Assembly (NCBI RefSeq): GCF_004210375.1
Contig: NC_134834.1
Location: forward strand, 38,840,264-38,904,263
DNA: 64,000 nt
Origin: Tachypleus tridentatus
Lineage: Eukaryota > Arthropoda > Merostomata > Xiphosura > Limulidae
Direction: 5' to 3'
The position numbers were made by a program, and so were the translations under genes. Positions 1 to 12,327 of this stretch are shown here, one piece after another (positions within the stretch are counted from its first letter, which is position 1; every line of letters starts with the position of its first letter). Under the pieces are notes generated by a model. That model was given only the letters and a program-made list of their open reading frames with translations, had not been told where the DNA came from and did not search any database.

Positions 1-1505
1 ACAAAATGTCCGAAAATTTATTAATATTTAAATGAATTATTAATTAACTAAGAAATTAATATTTAATCAAGAACATTTTGTCCGCCTAACTCAGGTTCTT
101 ATCCTATTTGTTGATAGATGAGGTAGGTGAAAGATAGTTTTCCTTCCTCGTTACGCAGGTTCTGCCATATAGAGGGCCTTTTATAAGAGAAATCTTAAGA
201 TAATGCTGCAAAATTTTGATATTTCCAGCTTCTACAGGTTTCCGCCCTATGCAGTTTCGGGCTTAGACAGGTTTTACTGTATATAAAAACTTGATATTGC
301 CCATCAATCCTTTGCAGGTCTAAAACTACTATCATCTATTGACAGGAATCCTTAATCAATAATTCTTACTTTGACCTCAAAGAAGAAATTGCTAACAATT
401 ACTTTAGAGTACTGTGTTTTCTGCAGTTATCATAAAATTAGGTTTCAATTTCATATCACACTTTTAGACCTGAAAAAAAAATCGTATTCTATTTTCCATC
501 CATTTACCTATTTCTCCCAAACCTTTCGTAATCTTTCACAGTAATAGTCAAATACTCATCAGACTGTGATGCCCTCTTCTCAATTTTCCACTCAAACTTC
601 TGTTTGGTTAAAATGAAAAACTTCGTATTAAAATTCATATCAAAATAAACCTAATCTTAATATTACACTCTGCTTAATTCATTTCTATAGTAATTTGAAT
701 TACTTCATACTTTAATTTTTGCACATATGTAGAACATTATTTTCCATGAATTTTTATTTCCTGAAAATAAAGAAACTATAATCCATTCAAATATCTTTGT
801 AGTGGCCGTGCTTAAACTGCGTATCATAGTGCTTTTGACTTGTATCCCGTTATCGAAAACCTAAACCCGTACTTTGGGACTGTGTGGGCGCTATAAGAGT
901 GACGGTCAAATGGCACTTTTCCATAAGGCAAGAGCAGCTCCCTGAATTGACGGGAGATACTGGTAACGTTGTCTTACCTCAAAGTTATCAGTTCAAACTC
1001 AGGAACAGTTATGCGCAATTAGCCCTTATATAGATTTGCGAAAACGTTATAAAACAAGCGCTATTGCTAAGCAAGCCATTTAATGTTTTATTGAAAATAA
1101 AAGTATTTCAATCAAAAAGAAAAGAAAAAGTGTTAGGTGTATACGATAACACAGACAAATACTCGTGGTTGATATATAAAAATATATATCCACCTATAAC
1201 AATTACTTCTTTAGATTCTCATTGTTATGATTAGTAATATATATGATAATCTTTATTTCAACACTGATTACTTACACACTATTAATAACTTATTGTATCC
1301 ACCTTAATAACTTAACAATAGGTTACATAATCAGTAACTTAAAAATAATGCAACCTTGTACACCACCAACCAGGACAAGGATTTCATTTTGATCATTAAA
1401 GTTGTGTTTTATGTACTGTATTAATAAAGTTTAAAAGTAGAATAGTTAAGTCCTCGTATCCAAACAAAAGAAAGAAGATTATTTAAAAAGCACCAAAATG
1501 CAAAT
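1..1505. other. AT-rich DNA without a recognised gene
   Basis: There is a weak inverted repeat at the very start (ACAAAATGT at 1-9, ACATTTTGT at 72-80). The rest is unique-looking AT-rich DNA with no coding signature. Confidence 0.5.
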
Positions 1506-1752
1506 GGTCTGGCATGACCAGATGGTTAGGGCGCTCGACTCCTCATCTGAGGGTTGCGAGTTCGAATCCATATCAAACATGTTAGCTTTCCAAACCGTGA
1601 AGCATTATAACGTGACGACCAATCCCACTATTCCTTGGTAAAAGAGTAGCCCAAAATGATGACTACCTGCTTTCCCTCTAGTCTTACAGTGCTAAATTAG
1701 AGACTGCTAGCACAGATAGCTCTCGTATAGCTTTGTGCGAAACTGAAAAACG
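1506..1752 (+). repeat. type-1 SINE (tRNA-Thr-like head)
   Basis: The head has GGCATGACCAGATGGTTAGGG (A box) and GAGTTCGAATCC (B box). The body carries CCAATCCCACTATTC and TCTCTAGTCTTACA-type blocks, ending in GCTTTGTGCGAAA. It is diverged and lacks the AAAC tail. Confidence 0.85.
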
Positions 1753-4700
1753 ATTTTTTTCTAATAGCTGTACCAAACATTTCAGCTTAATTTCTGACTT
1801 TGCTACCTGGATCTTATATATGTGAGGGTGTTTCAGTGAAATATCTGGAGCATCACCATAATTTTTTTCTGATTTAGTTTAGCAAGGAACAAATAGCCAA
1901 TATGGTGGAATATTGTAATAATGAACAAAAGCCAACTTAAAAAGATAATTACATATTAGGAAACTAATAAAATTTGGCCTGGAGGTTAACTAACAGCCAG
2001 AAAATGATAGATTATGTTATAATGAAAGTAAGTTAAATGATTTACTTTATATTTGTTATAATAATAATTCGCATGAACTTTAAATTTTCTCTGTTTCATT
2101 GGGTTAAAGAAATTGAATTGCCACATACTCCCAATAACACTTGTTTAAAAAAACAAACACATGACCTATAAGCATTAAATTTCTGTTATAAATGCTATTA
2201 TGTATTAAATTACTAGATTCTGTAAATCGCATATATACGCCTATATTCATACTACAAAGAGGCCTTAGGCAAAAAAATGTTAGGGCATTTTCATATTTTA
2301 AATATTACATCTTTCATTAAATAACACTTTCCACCTCCCATTGCCTTGTTTTGTTTCTTTATCAAATAAAATATTTTCTTGTATATCATATTTTATTCTT
2401 ACCTCTTCCCATGTTGGGTTTAGATTACCGTAGACAACGTTTGTTTTTCTTTTTTCACCTTTCGCAAAAGAAATTGTTTATTGTAAGAATATTTTTATAA
2501 CAAACGGTTCTTAAATTAATTATATTCTACTAGATAAATTAAATATTGTTATCAATCAGTCCCAATGATGAAATTTATTAATTACATGATGGTTTTTGAC
2601 ATTAAGCTGTCAAGATGATTCAGAATTTCCTTAGCACAGTCCTCAACATTTTACATATAACTGAAACTTAACAAATTATTACATTTTAAAAACGATCATA
2701 AATACAAAAATAATACTATGTTAGTATTTTTAATAGAATTCTCTTAAAGATGTTTTGAGTCTAATATAAAAGACTGATGCGAAAATATTCAGATTATAAT
2801 TTAAGTAATGGAATAAATAAGACAGAGAGCCGTACAATGTAATCTGAATTTTATTAACCTAATTGTATTTTTCACACTTATGATTAAATGTTTTTCACAT
2901 TATTTTTAGTGAGTTCTGTAGCAAACTTACTTCCTACTGCTAAACAAATATATATTTTTCTCTTAAGTATACTGAAAAAGTGTGATAAAAATAACGCCTA
3001 GTATGAAATATTAATCCAATAATCATTCTAAATATTTCAGTGTGATTATCCACCGTGTAGCTGTGCGTGTAACTACAAACCAACAAACTAATTATTACCT
3101 ACCTTGAAATAATAATACAACATAAGGATCACTTTTTCCTATGGCCGTTTCCAAATTGGTTAAGTTCTCTGCACGAGACACCAGAACTTGAAGTTTGAGT
3201 GACATTTTATAGAGGACAATTTAGGATATGCTTTTAGCTGGTGAAGAATAACATCAATTAGATGAAAGATATTTGTTTATTTCATAAATTTAATATTATC
3301 TTAATTTTGAGGCCTATTATTTTTTAACTAATTCCAACTTGATGCTCACTTAACATTTTCTGTCAAAACATTAAAATTTGAAACTCACTCTATAAGAAAA
3401 AATGTGTGCTTCATATACTTGCGATTTTACATATAGTAATGTATCTTTTCAGAAACTATTTTAGTATAATTTACAGCTATAAATTACTTGAAAATGCTTA
3501 TCAAAATTATATTTTCACTAAGAGTTTTAAACTCACTATTAAAATATGGCTCATGTAAAGTAAAAATACAGATATATATGAATAGGCAATCTTGACTTTG
3601 TTTTATTTTCCAAAAATGTTTTTAATCATAATTGTACATACAGAACATCTTAAACAGAGAAATATTAAATGTATACACTCACCATTTACTGTTTGCCGTA
3701 AAGATGAAAAATAGCTTGCTGTGCATAGTTGCTTTCCATACATTTGGGAACTTTGCCAATATCTTAAGAGTCGGCGAATATGTGTAACTCAAACATAATT
3801 AGTAAGTCTTTGTCTCATGTTCTCGGAACAATACTTAAGGTACATGTAAGAACTTTAAACCTATCTAGATAATAAAATGATGTTTGATAATCAATTTTAG
3901 ATACCTATCAACCAACTTACGCTCTGTTTCTTCTGAAGACACTGTTCCAATGGGATAGACAAACTGCAAGATAGTTTTAAGAGGCCTCACACGTAACCCC
4001 AATGCGCCGTGTTCTAAATCTGGATCACCATAAAGTCGCAGAAAACTAAATGTAATCTAACCAAGGCTTACGATGTATTGGCTATATTTAGAAACTTTCC
4101 TAATTTGCCAAACCATTTTTTTTAAAATAAAATACAACTACTTTGTAGTTTTCCAATCACGTTTCTTTGTGGGTTTTCTTTTTTATAGATTATTTGTGTG
4201 TCCAATGGCAATATATATATATATATGTATGTACAATGCATTCGCAACCCCAAATGTTTGTGGCAAAATATATTCTGCTTTTATTGTTACTGTTATTTAT
4301 AATAAAGTTTGTTTTTGCATTGATATTCTAGTTCTATGGCATTGATAGAACTTTCTTTTTTATTTAATTCCGCTGAAACAAAATTGTTTTAAAATATCGT
4401 GCGGCCGTTGTTTCTTATATATTTAGATTGACCGAGTACTTCACGCTAACGTTTATCAACAGTCTTCAATAGTATTGTTTATATATAAAAAATATACAAT
4501 TCACCTTTTTAGTACATTATTTCCAAAAAAAGCAAGCTATTGGAAAAGTTAATAGGTGTGAAACTGAATTGTATTACTATGATTACAGTTTATTGAACTA
4601 ATTTTTCGAATGAAATCAATCGATGATTTTAATATATGTCTAGAAATGTGTTCGTTTCCAATTCATGAGCATTCATAATTTTTCAAATCCTTTATCATTA

Positions 4701-5365
4701 TTTTGTTTACGGTAGCAGGCGATATGCCTACTTTCATCGCAATTACTAGTTACATTTTGGGAGGAGGGATTGGAGAGTCATCTTCGTAACCATACCGATC
4801 ATTTTGTAGATAAGTTTGTTATTTGGTTTCGGAACTTGTTGTTTTCCGAAAAGTTTTGTTTTCAAAATATTTCATCTCCTAGCTTTATATCGTTTAAAAA
4901 TTTTATTGTTCTAATATTCTTTCTTGGAAAAATATACATTTATTTGTTGCATTACACTGTTGGGTTATTCGTCGTGAACGAAACACAGTGGTAAACATGT
5001 CGCATTTGATGCTATGGCTTACAATTGCCTCTTTACTTCACTGTGTTAGCATAAATAAATCATTTGTATAAAGTGCGATTAATTCTCTGCATTTGTTTTC
5101 TTCTTTTGTTTCGATACCAACAGTATTATTTTGTTCCTGTTAATGAAGAAAACTTATCATAATCAAAGTCTAATATTAATATTACTTTATTTTTATGGTT
5201 TCGCGCAATAAAAAATTTCAGTGTGTTATAGCAATTGAACAAAGCTCATATATTTTTCTCTCTTTATTTTCTTGGAGTAAACATACTGGTTAATCCTGCT
5301 ATTTGAATAAAATAACTGCTCCTGACTGGTCTTCCCCCATCTTTTGGTAAACAATTCCTTTTTAG
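1753..5365. other. AT-rich DNA without a recognised gene
   Basis: The only reading frames (up to 90 codons) are AT-driven and lack any protein pattern. Nothing else is recognised except the microsatellite near 4.2 kb. Confidence 0.5.
4209..4230. repeat. AT microsatellite
   Basis: An (AT)n run followed by GTATGTA. The surrounding 90-codon frame (4073-4345) is compositionally AT-driven and not a gene. Confidence 0.85.
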
Positions 5366-5590
5366 TTTGGAATTTCGCACAAAGCTACACGAGGGCTATC
5401 TGCACTAACTATCCCTAATTTAGCACTGTAAGATTAGAAAGAAAGGAACTAGTCCTCACCACCCACTGCCAACTCTTGAGCTACTCTTTTACCAAAGAAT
5501 AGTGGGATTGACTATCACTTATAATGTTTTCACGGCTGAAACGGCGAGTATGTTTGGTGGGACAAGGAATCAACCCGCAACCCTATACCA
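5366..5590 (-). repeat. type-1 SINE, 5'-truncated
   Basis: The reverse complement of the family body is present up to the B box; the A-box end is missing. Confidence 0.85.
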
Positions 5591-5660
5591 GGACATTGTT
5601 AACAGTTGTAAGTAAGGAATGATTATGCCTTAATCTTGGGGTTTCTTATCAGGCCGTGTA

Positions 5661-5910
5661 TTTGTTTATTTGAATGTTTTTTATTTCGCGCAAAGCTACA
5701 TGAGAGCTATCTGCGCTAGCCGTCCTTAATTTAGCAATGTAAGACTAGAGGGAATGCAGCTAGTCATCACCACTCGCTGTCAACTCTTGCACAGCTCTTT
5801 TACCAACGAAGTATTGACTGACACATTATAATACCCTCACGGCTGAAAGAGCAAGCATGTTGGGTGTGACTAGGATTCGAACCCTCAACCCTCAGACTGT
5901 TTAGCTCATC
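5661..5910 (-). repeat. type-1 SINE
   Basis: A nearly whole minus-strand copy with the B box GGATTCGAACCCTC near its right end and a degraded head. Confidence 0.85.
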
Positions 5911-6544
5911 TGTTCTTAAAGTGTCGTTCAAGTTGCCTAATATCAAGACAATAAAGATTCAACTGGAGGTACAAATTTTGTAAAAAAAAAAAACCTTCTT
6001 TAACTGATTATACTCCTAGATAGATTACCAAGGACTGTTCTTGTCTATTTATCTTTAATTGACCTAACTGTTTAACATTCTTGGTTTAGTCTGAAATTTG
6101 TTGCTATATTTGTCGAAAACTGCTTTTTGTTAACTCCTTATAAATTATATTGCAGTAGAAAACGTACCAAATTAATTTTAGGAAATGTAAAGATTGTATG
6201 TTTATTTTATTTCTGTGAAATTAAAAATAATCATATCTTTTCTTTCCTAAATACTTTTAGAAAAATATTCAATCAAGCTGTCAAAATGGTGTCGTATTTT
6301 ACTGTTTTAGAAATATAAAACTATTTTGTTAAGAATTATACACACTTAGAAAACTTTTTCTACTAACTAGTGAAATTATATTTAAATCTTGTTTTAAATT
6401 TGACGATAAAATAAAGACTTTATTAAACATTGCCGTATATCGTTTTTCAACACTGGATTTAGATTATATTATGAACACAAATTTCATCGATAGAATAGGT
6501 TAAGTATACAATACCGTAGCTATATATATGTAAGTATATGATTT

Positions 6545-6672
6545 TTTGTTGTTGTTTGAAATTAAGCACAAAGCTACACAAAGGTCTATCTGTGCTCTGT
6601 CCACCACGGGTATCGAAACCCAGTTTCTAGCGCTGTAAGTCCGCAGACTTACTGCTGTGCCACTTGAAGGCT
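6545..6672 (-). repeat. type-2 SINE (tRNA-derived, GTTGTT tail)
   Basis: On the minus strand it reads GCAGTAAGTCTGCGGACTTA, then a TTTCGATACCCGTGG B-box segment and GCTTTGTGCTTAATT, with a (AAC)n tail. The head resembles tRNA-Ile(UAU), but this is a SINE, not a working tRNA. Confidence 0.85.
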
Positions 6673-6697
6673 TAAAGAGTATAAATGAATACAACTT

Positions 6698-6907
6698 ATT
6701 TCAATTTTGCATAAAGCTACACAAAGAAAGTTAGCTAGTCATCACTACCTGCCGCAAACTTTTTGGCTACTCTTTCTACTAACAAATAGGGGGATTGATC
6801 GTAACTTATACCTCCCCCAAGACTGAAAGGGCGAACCGTTTGGTGAAATGGAGAGTTGAACTCGCGACCCTCAAAGTGTGAGTTTAGCGCCCTAATCAGC
6901 TGGCTAT
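6698..6907 (-). repeat. type-1 SINE, internally deleted
   Basis: The tail half joins directly to the CTAGTCATCACTACC block, so the TAGCCGTCC-TAATTTAGCA part is lost. The head and B box are diverged. Confidence 0.75.
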
Positions 6908-9372
6908 ATGTATATGTGTTCTTATATGTCAAAATATTTTTCTTTTTTTTAAGAAGTTAATTTTCTACAAAGGTTTTTATGTTAAAAGTTATAGAAAGCA
7001 TTATATTTTTATTATATTTTCTAGTAAAAAAGTCAAACAGCAACTTTTGATTAATAATGTAAAATCTTTATTTGGGATTTTGAGCATGACTAGGAAACAG
7101 TACAATAGGATGACACCATGACTTGAACTTTGCATTTACACAACCTCGATACAGTTCATAATTAAATAGCATTTTTCTCGTAGCATATTTTAAAATACAC
7201 TGCCTCTTAATAAAGTTTATGTTAATATAAAAACTACAGAGCTCATTTCATTTTTACTTTGTAATTTTAATTACATACAAATAACAATTAATTATTTCAC
7301 GTTTATAGTCATTCATTTGTTAATATCTTTAATAAACAGTAAGTTTGCATTTTACATGCTACAATGCTTTACACTGATATTTGAGAGAGTTCATATATTA
7401 CATTGATAATTAGTTATACTACAAAACTCATCCCATTAGATCATAAATAACTTTGAGCTTCACTTCGGAATTTATAGATGTTTGGAAGAAAACAGCCCTA
7501 TGTTATCATATTTTAGAAGAAACGGTTTAGTAGCTTCATCTGTTGTTATACAAACATCGTAAATACGTATTGTTGGTAGTGTTTTTTTTCTTTTACTTCA
7601 AGCCTTAATTTGATTCGATAGCTTACTTTTCGGAAACTAATTTTAAACTTTTGATTTAAGTAAATGTTTTTTATGTTTTAAAATGTTTGTTCGTCATTTT
7701 CAGTTACTACAGCACCATTTATTATAACACGATTTGAGGACAACTTGTTTTGAGGAAAGAAAAAATTCTTCTAAAACGTTTATTAAATATTGAAAATATT
7801 CAATATGTTTCTCTGCAAGAGACGTTTTAAAATACAAAGAGATAACGACTGATGTGAGTTACAAATAACGTTATTGTTGAGGTGAAGCTGCGATTAAATG
7901 GCTCAGGTTCTTTAACTCAACTTTTATAACACTATACAAATAGATAATATATTTGATTCTTACTTCAGATTTCTTACTGTAAGACTACTGTAAGTAACCC
8001 GAGTTACAGTCCTCCACAAATAAACGATATCTCTGATTTATTACGTTGGACTTCTCATAGTTCTGTACAAATAAACTGTATTTTTCATTTGTGACTTTGA
8101 AAACTAACAAGTTGATCTAAAGGTATATTTTTCTAACTTATTCAGTTTTCTTGAGTTTTCTGCGGGATATGTCTAAGTCATCAGTAAATTAGTTGCTATA
8201 GTATAAAATGAAAATTATTTATTTCAGATTTATATAGTAATATATTTACGAAGACCAACTACCCTTTATAAGCTAATTACTTATTAGCATGTCACGTTAC
8301 TTGTTTGTTTAAACGACTTACAGAGGGGTGTTGGACCCAGGAGCTTGAAACTATAATTATTCACTCCTACATTTTAGACTTACATAACAACTGTAAATTA
8401 TATTATTATATTAATATTGGGGGTTAATTCCCCCAGATCTTCTAGACTGAGCTATCTTTGGCAGCACGAAAGCTGCTAAAAGTAGCTACTTATACTTTTA
8501 ATCTGTCATTGTAAAATCTGCATGTCTAGCTAAACACCTTCACTTTACATCTTCTTCCTACGTCACTGTTGTATCATATTAGTTTTGTATTCACTTCTTA
8601 GCCGTACAATAGATTAAAAATTACTAAATAGAGACTAATAATTACTAAAATACAATCTAATGGAAAGAACAATCATATAGACATGGTTATAATTACGTTA
8701 ATCAGATTCTTAAAGATATCCGCACTGTGAATGACAAGGTACTGTTGTATTATATATACCATGGTTTCTAATCTCAAGAACACTTGTTATGAAATATTCG
8801 CCTTAAAAACGTGTTAACATTACCTCTTGTAAGCAACAATAAGATTTTAGTTTAAAATGTGGCTGGGTAAACAATGGAGCATGACAAAGATTGACTAGAA
8901 TTTACATTAATTGCGGTGTTCCTGTGTTAAAAGATGTGTTAATTTCAAACTCATAACTAGCTTATCCATTTATATTTTCCCACCTTAACAGGTTTAGTAT
9001 AATAGAAATAACATAGACGTCTCCCTTATTTTTTTCTACATTTTTCCCTAAATGCATGTCTGGACCTTAATTTGAAAGACTAACATTATAGAAATTCGGT
9101 TTTCGCCTAAAAATCACATGATATGTGATCCTACTCTGTTGTCATTTTACAAAACGCATTAAAACACTTTTTTGAAATACATACCATATCCGTAGAGAAA
9201 AGACTGGGAAAGTAAAAAATAAAATGTCGGAGAGGGATTTTTTAAAGTAATAAGTTGTATAATCTGAATTCATTTTCAGCATACGTATAGCAATTTGTTT
9301 CTTCACAACTTAACTTCGTGTAAGTTTCACTGATTTAGCACAAGCGATTTCTTACAAATAATACACTAGTCA
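6908..9372. other. AT-rich DNA without a recognised gene
   Basis: No SINE, repeat or coding signature was seen on either strand. Confidence 0.5.
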
Positions 9373-9662
9373 CACTGATAACCTTGTATTATACGTCATG
9401 CAAAAATTACCATGATAACCTTATATTATTCATCATGCAATAGTTACTGTGATAACCTTATATTATATATAAAACGACAGTTGCTCTTATAACCTTATAT
9501 TATATATAAAACGACAGTTGCTCTTATAACCTTATATTATACATAGTGCGACAGTTGTTCTAATGACCATATATTATACATCATGCAACAGTTATTGTGA
9601 TTACCTTATATTACATACAAAGCGATAATTGCTCTGATAATCTTATACATAAAGTGACAAAT
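9373..9662. repeat. 37-bp tandem array, eight copies
   Basis: The phrase AACCTTATATTAT recurs with its first base at 9380, 9417, 9454, 9491, 9528, 9565, 9602 and 9639 (some copies altered). Spacing is exactly 37 bp every time. Units 3 to 5 are nearly identical and the outer ones have diverged by substitution only. Confidence 0.9.
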
Positions 9663-10049
9663 ATCCTGGAATATTTTAGAAGTAACATGAAAAACGAAAA
9701 AAAAAAACGTTTCAGCTTTTGGGATAACAATATATATATATATACAGAAGACTTTTATTACGTGAGGATGTACATCATGACGTTCGACTACTCCTGGTTA
9801 TTAACTTAAATATACATTAATAAGAATTTCAACAAAAAAGAAACTTTTTTGTTTTTGGTTGAGTGTAAGAGGTAAGCACGCACACACACGTGAACTTCAC
9901 CCACAAGCGCTACAGTTCTCAAAATTTACTAAAAAAATGTTACTTTAACATGTGATTACTGAAACCAAATAGTGCAAGAGGCTGTTAAAATTTGTAGATA
10001 ATAGATTTTAATATTCAGTGTATGATGTGGCGAGATAGCACTGTTATGA

Positions 10050-10178
10050 GCCCCCCGCTAGTACAGCGGTATGTCTCCGGATTTACAACGCTAAAATCAG
10101 GGGTTCGATTCCCATCGGTGGGCTGATCAGATAGCCCCTTGTGGCTTTGCTATACGAAAAACACCCACACCCACCCAC
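10050..10178 (+). repeat. type-3 SINE
   Basis: It reads CCCCCCGCTAGTACAGCGGT, a GGGGTTCGATTCCC B box, and GTGGCTTTGCTATACGAAAA, followed by a CA-rich tail. It is related to type 2 but forms a distinct family. Confidence 0.85.
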
Positions 10179-10259
10179 TGTTATTAGATTTGAATACAAG
10201 GTTCATCTAGTGAGGAAAGAAAAAGTGCCGGAAGGCATTTTACCATTTCAAAAACAGCC

Positions 10260-11019
10260 GTGAAAATTAACAAAACGTAACGTACCTATACTAGTGTTTC
10301 AGTACCTTGAAAATTAACAAAACATAACGTACCTATACTAGTGGTTAGTACCTTAAAAATTAACAAAACATAACGTACCTATACTAGTGTTTTAGTACCT
10401 TGAGAATTAACAAAACGTAACGTACCTATACTAGTGTTTTAGTACCTTGAGAATTAACAAAACGTAACGTACCTATACAAGTGTTTAGTACCTTGAAAAT
10501 TAACAAAACATAACGTACCTATACTAGTGTTTTAGTACCTTGAGAATTAACAAAACGTAACGTACCTATACAAGTGTTTTAGTACCTTGAAAATTAACAA
10601 AACATAACGTATCTATACTAGTGTTTTAGTACCTTGAGAATTAACAAAGCGTAACGTACCTATACTAGTGTTTTAGTACCTTGAGAATTAACAAAACGTA
10701 ACGTACCTATACTAGTGTTTTAGTACCTTGAGAATTAACAAAACGTAACGTACCTATACAAGTGTTTAGTACCTTGAAAATTAACAAAACATAACGTACC
10801 TATACAAGTGTTTAGTACCTTGAAAATTAACAAAACATAACGTACCTATACTAGTGTTTTAGTACCTTGAGAATTAACAAAACGTAACGTACCTATACAA
10901 GTGTTTTAGCACCTTGAGAATTAACAAAACATAACGTACCTATACTAGTGTTTTAGTACCTTGAGAATTAACAAAATATAACGTACCTATACTAGTGTTT
11001 TAGTACTTTGAGAATTAAA
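10260..11019. repeat. 47-bp minisatellite, sixteen copies plus a partial one
   Basis: The unit ACCTTGAGAATTAACAAAAC followed by GTAACGTACCTATACTAGTG and TTTTAGT repeats in tandem. Variants alternate: GAGAATT/GAAAATT, ACGTAAC/ACATAAC, CTAGTG/CAAGTG, and 46- or 47-bp lengths caused by one missing T. A partial unit ends at about 11019. No long reading frame crosses it. Confidence 0.95.
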
Positions 11020-12205
11020 TCAATAAGCTAATGGAATAAAAATAAAACTTTAAAAAAATGTTTACAAATTGGTGACACTGAAAACTATGGTTTCTATCCA
11101 TGGACTGTTATAATCACAATAATTAATCAAAAGATCCTATCATACTATAAGTGTGAGCTACAAAGGGCTAACTAATAATAACTTACATAATTTGCACGTG
11201 AGTAGCCAAATTTGAACGTAGTTTAGTGTTAAAAGGTTTTCTTATTCATCGTGAAGAGGTTCAAAAAGTGCCGGAACACTATTCCGCCTGTTAAATTAAG
11301 TGCCAGAACAGCATTCCGATGCTTTCCGCTTTGAATCGAATGATCGCTTAAGACTGTTGTATAGAGTTGTTAATATCATGAACCTTAAGATTAGTCTAAT
11401 TTGTTTTAAAAATTGACGGTTTACTATAATATATAGTTTCATAACGTTATACACTTGGCGGTCCATAAAATGAGTTGTACTGTTTTATAAAATTGAAACA
11501 GTATTATATCTGGTAAGATGTCTTGAAGATTGTTTAACACAGTTTTACAAGTCTGGTTACATATTGGACCTGAAGATCGTTCATGATTAATATGTCTAAC
11601 ATTGTAATTTCTCTTATATAGTAGACTATTGAATTGAATCCAATAACTTATGTATTAGTACTGCTAAATTAACCGGGTAGGTAAACCTCTCCACAATACT
11701 TTTCTGTAACAGTTATGGTTAAAACATGTGACACGGATATGCATACATGCAAACAGGTTACAAACTTTAAAATTCGAGTAATGTCGAAAGCTGAATGACT
11801 TTTTTCCGGCATTAATATGAAGGGCAAAAGAGTTGTTGTGTTCTTAAAAGTCACTAGACTCCGATAAAATATTCAAAATGAATGCCTTATTATTTCAAAA
11901 TTTAATTTAATGGCAGACGATTAATTATTTATTTTCAATCACGTTATTCTTTCATGAACTATACATATATAAATACATACATAAATACTGAAACAAAATT
12001 AATGTGCGATGAACATTACAAAATGTTCTATAATTCTTGTAACTTTAGAGGCAGAAAGTGACGTCACTGATCCTAGAGACATGAGTTATGTCACTGAAAT
12101 ATTATAATTAAGTTCAACATTGTTCTTCCAACGTGACATCACAGCTCCTAACATTCGTAGCAAGTTTGTAACACAAGAGTGAACATTGTAGAGATATTTC
12201 AACCG
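11020..12205. other. glass downstream flank
   Basis: Two CCGGAAC...ATTCCG-type phrases (GTGCCGGAACACTATTCCG at 11268 and GTGCCAGAACAGCATTCCG at 11302) form a short direct repeat. A similar word, GTGCCGGAAGGCATTTTACC, precedes the minisatellite at 10227. No gene seen. Confidence 0.5.
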
Positions 12206-12211
12206 TTTATT
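12206..12211 (-). terminator. polyadenylation signal AATAAA for glass
   Basis: TTTATT on the plus strand reads AATAAA on the coding strand, 117-122 bases beyond the glass stop. This is a normal place for a short 3' UTR. Further AATAAA-like sites lie farther downstream, so the UTR may be longer. Confidence 0.45.
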
Positions 12212-12327
12212 TAACTATCCTAAAACTTTATATCAGAGATAGTTCTTCTTAATTATTACTTACATAGTCATGGAAGTGGTTGATAAACTGTGGTATGAGA
12301 TATTCGAACAGCATTAAAGTTTCAGGA

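Noticed and set aside
4073-4345. 90-codon AT-rich frame with hydrophobic stretches
   Set aside because: Phe/Tyr/Ile richness follows from base composition. There is no start context, conserved motif or neighbouring exon.
9373-11019. CRISPR-like arrays
   Set aside because: The 37-bp and 47-bp units are contiguous tandem repeats with no unique spacers, and the genome is eukaryotic.
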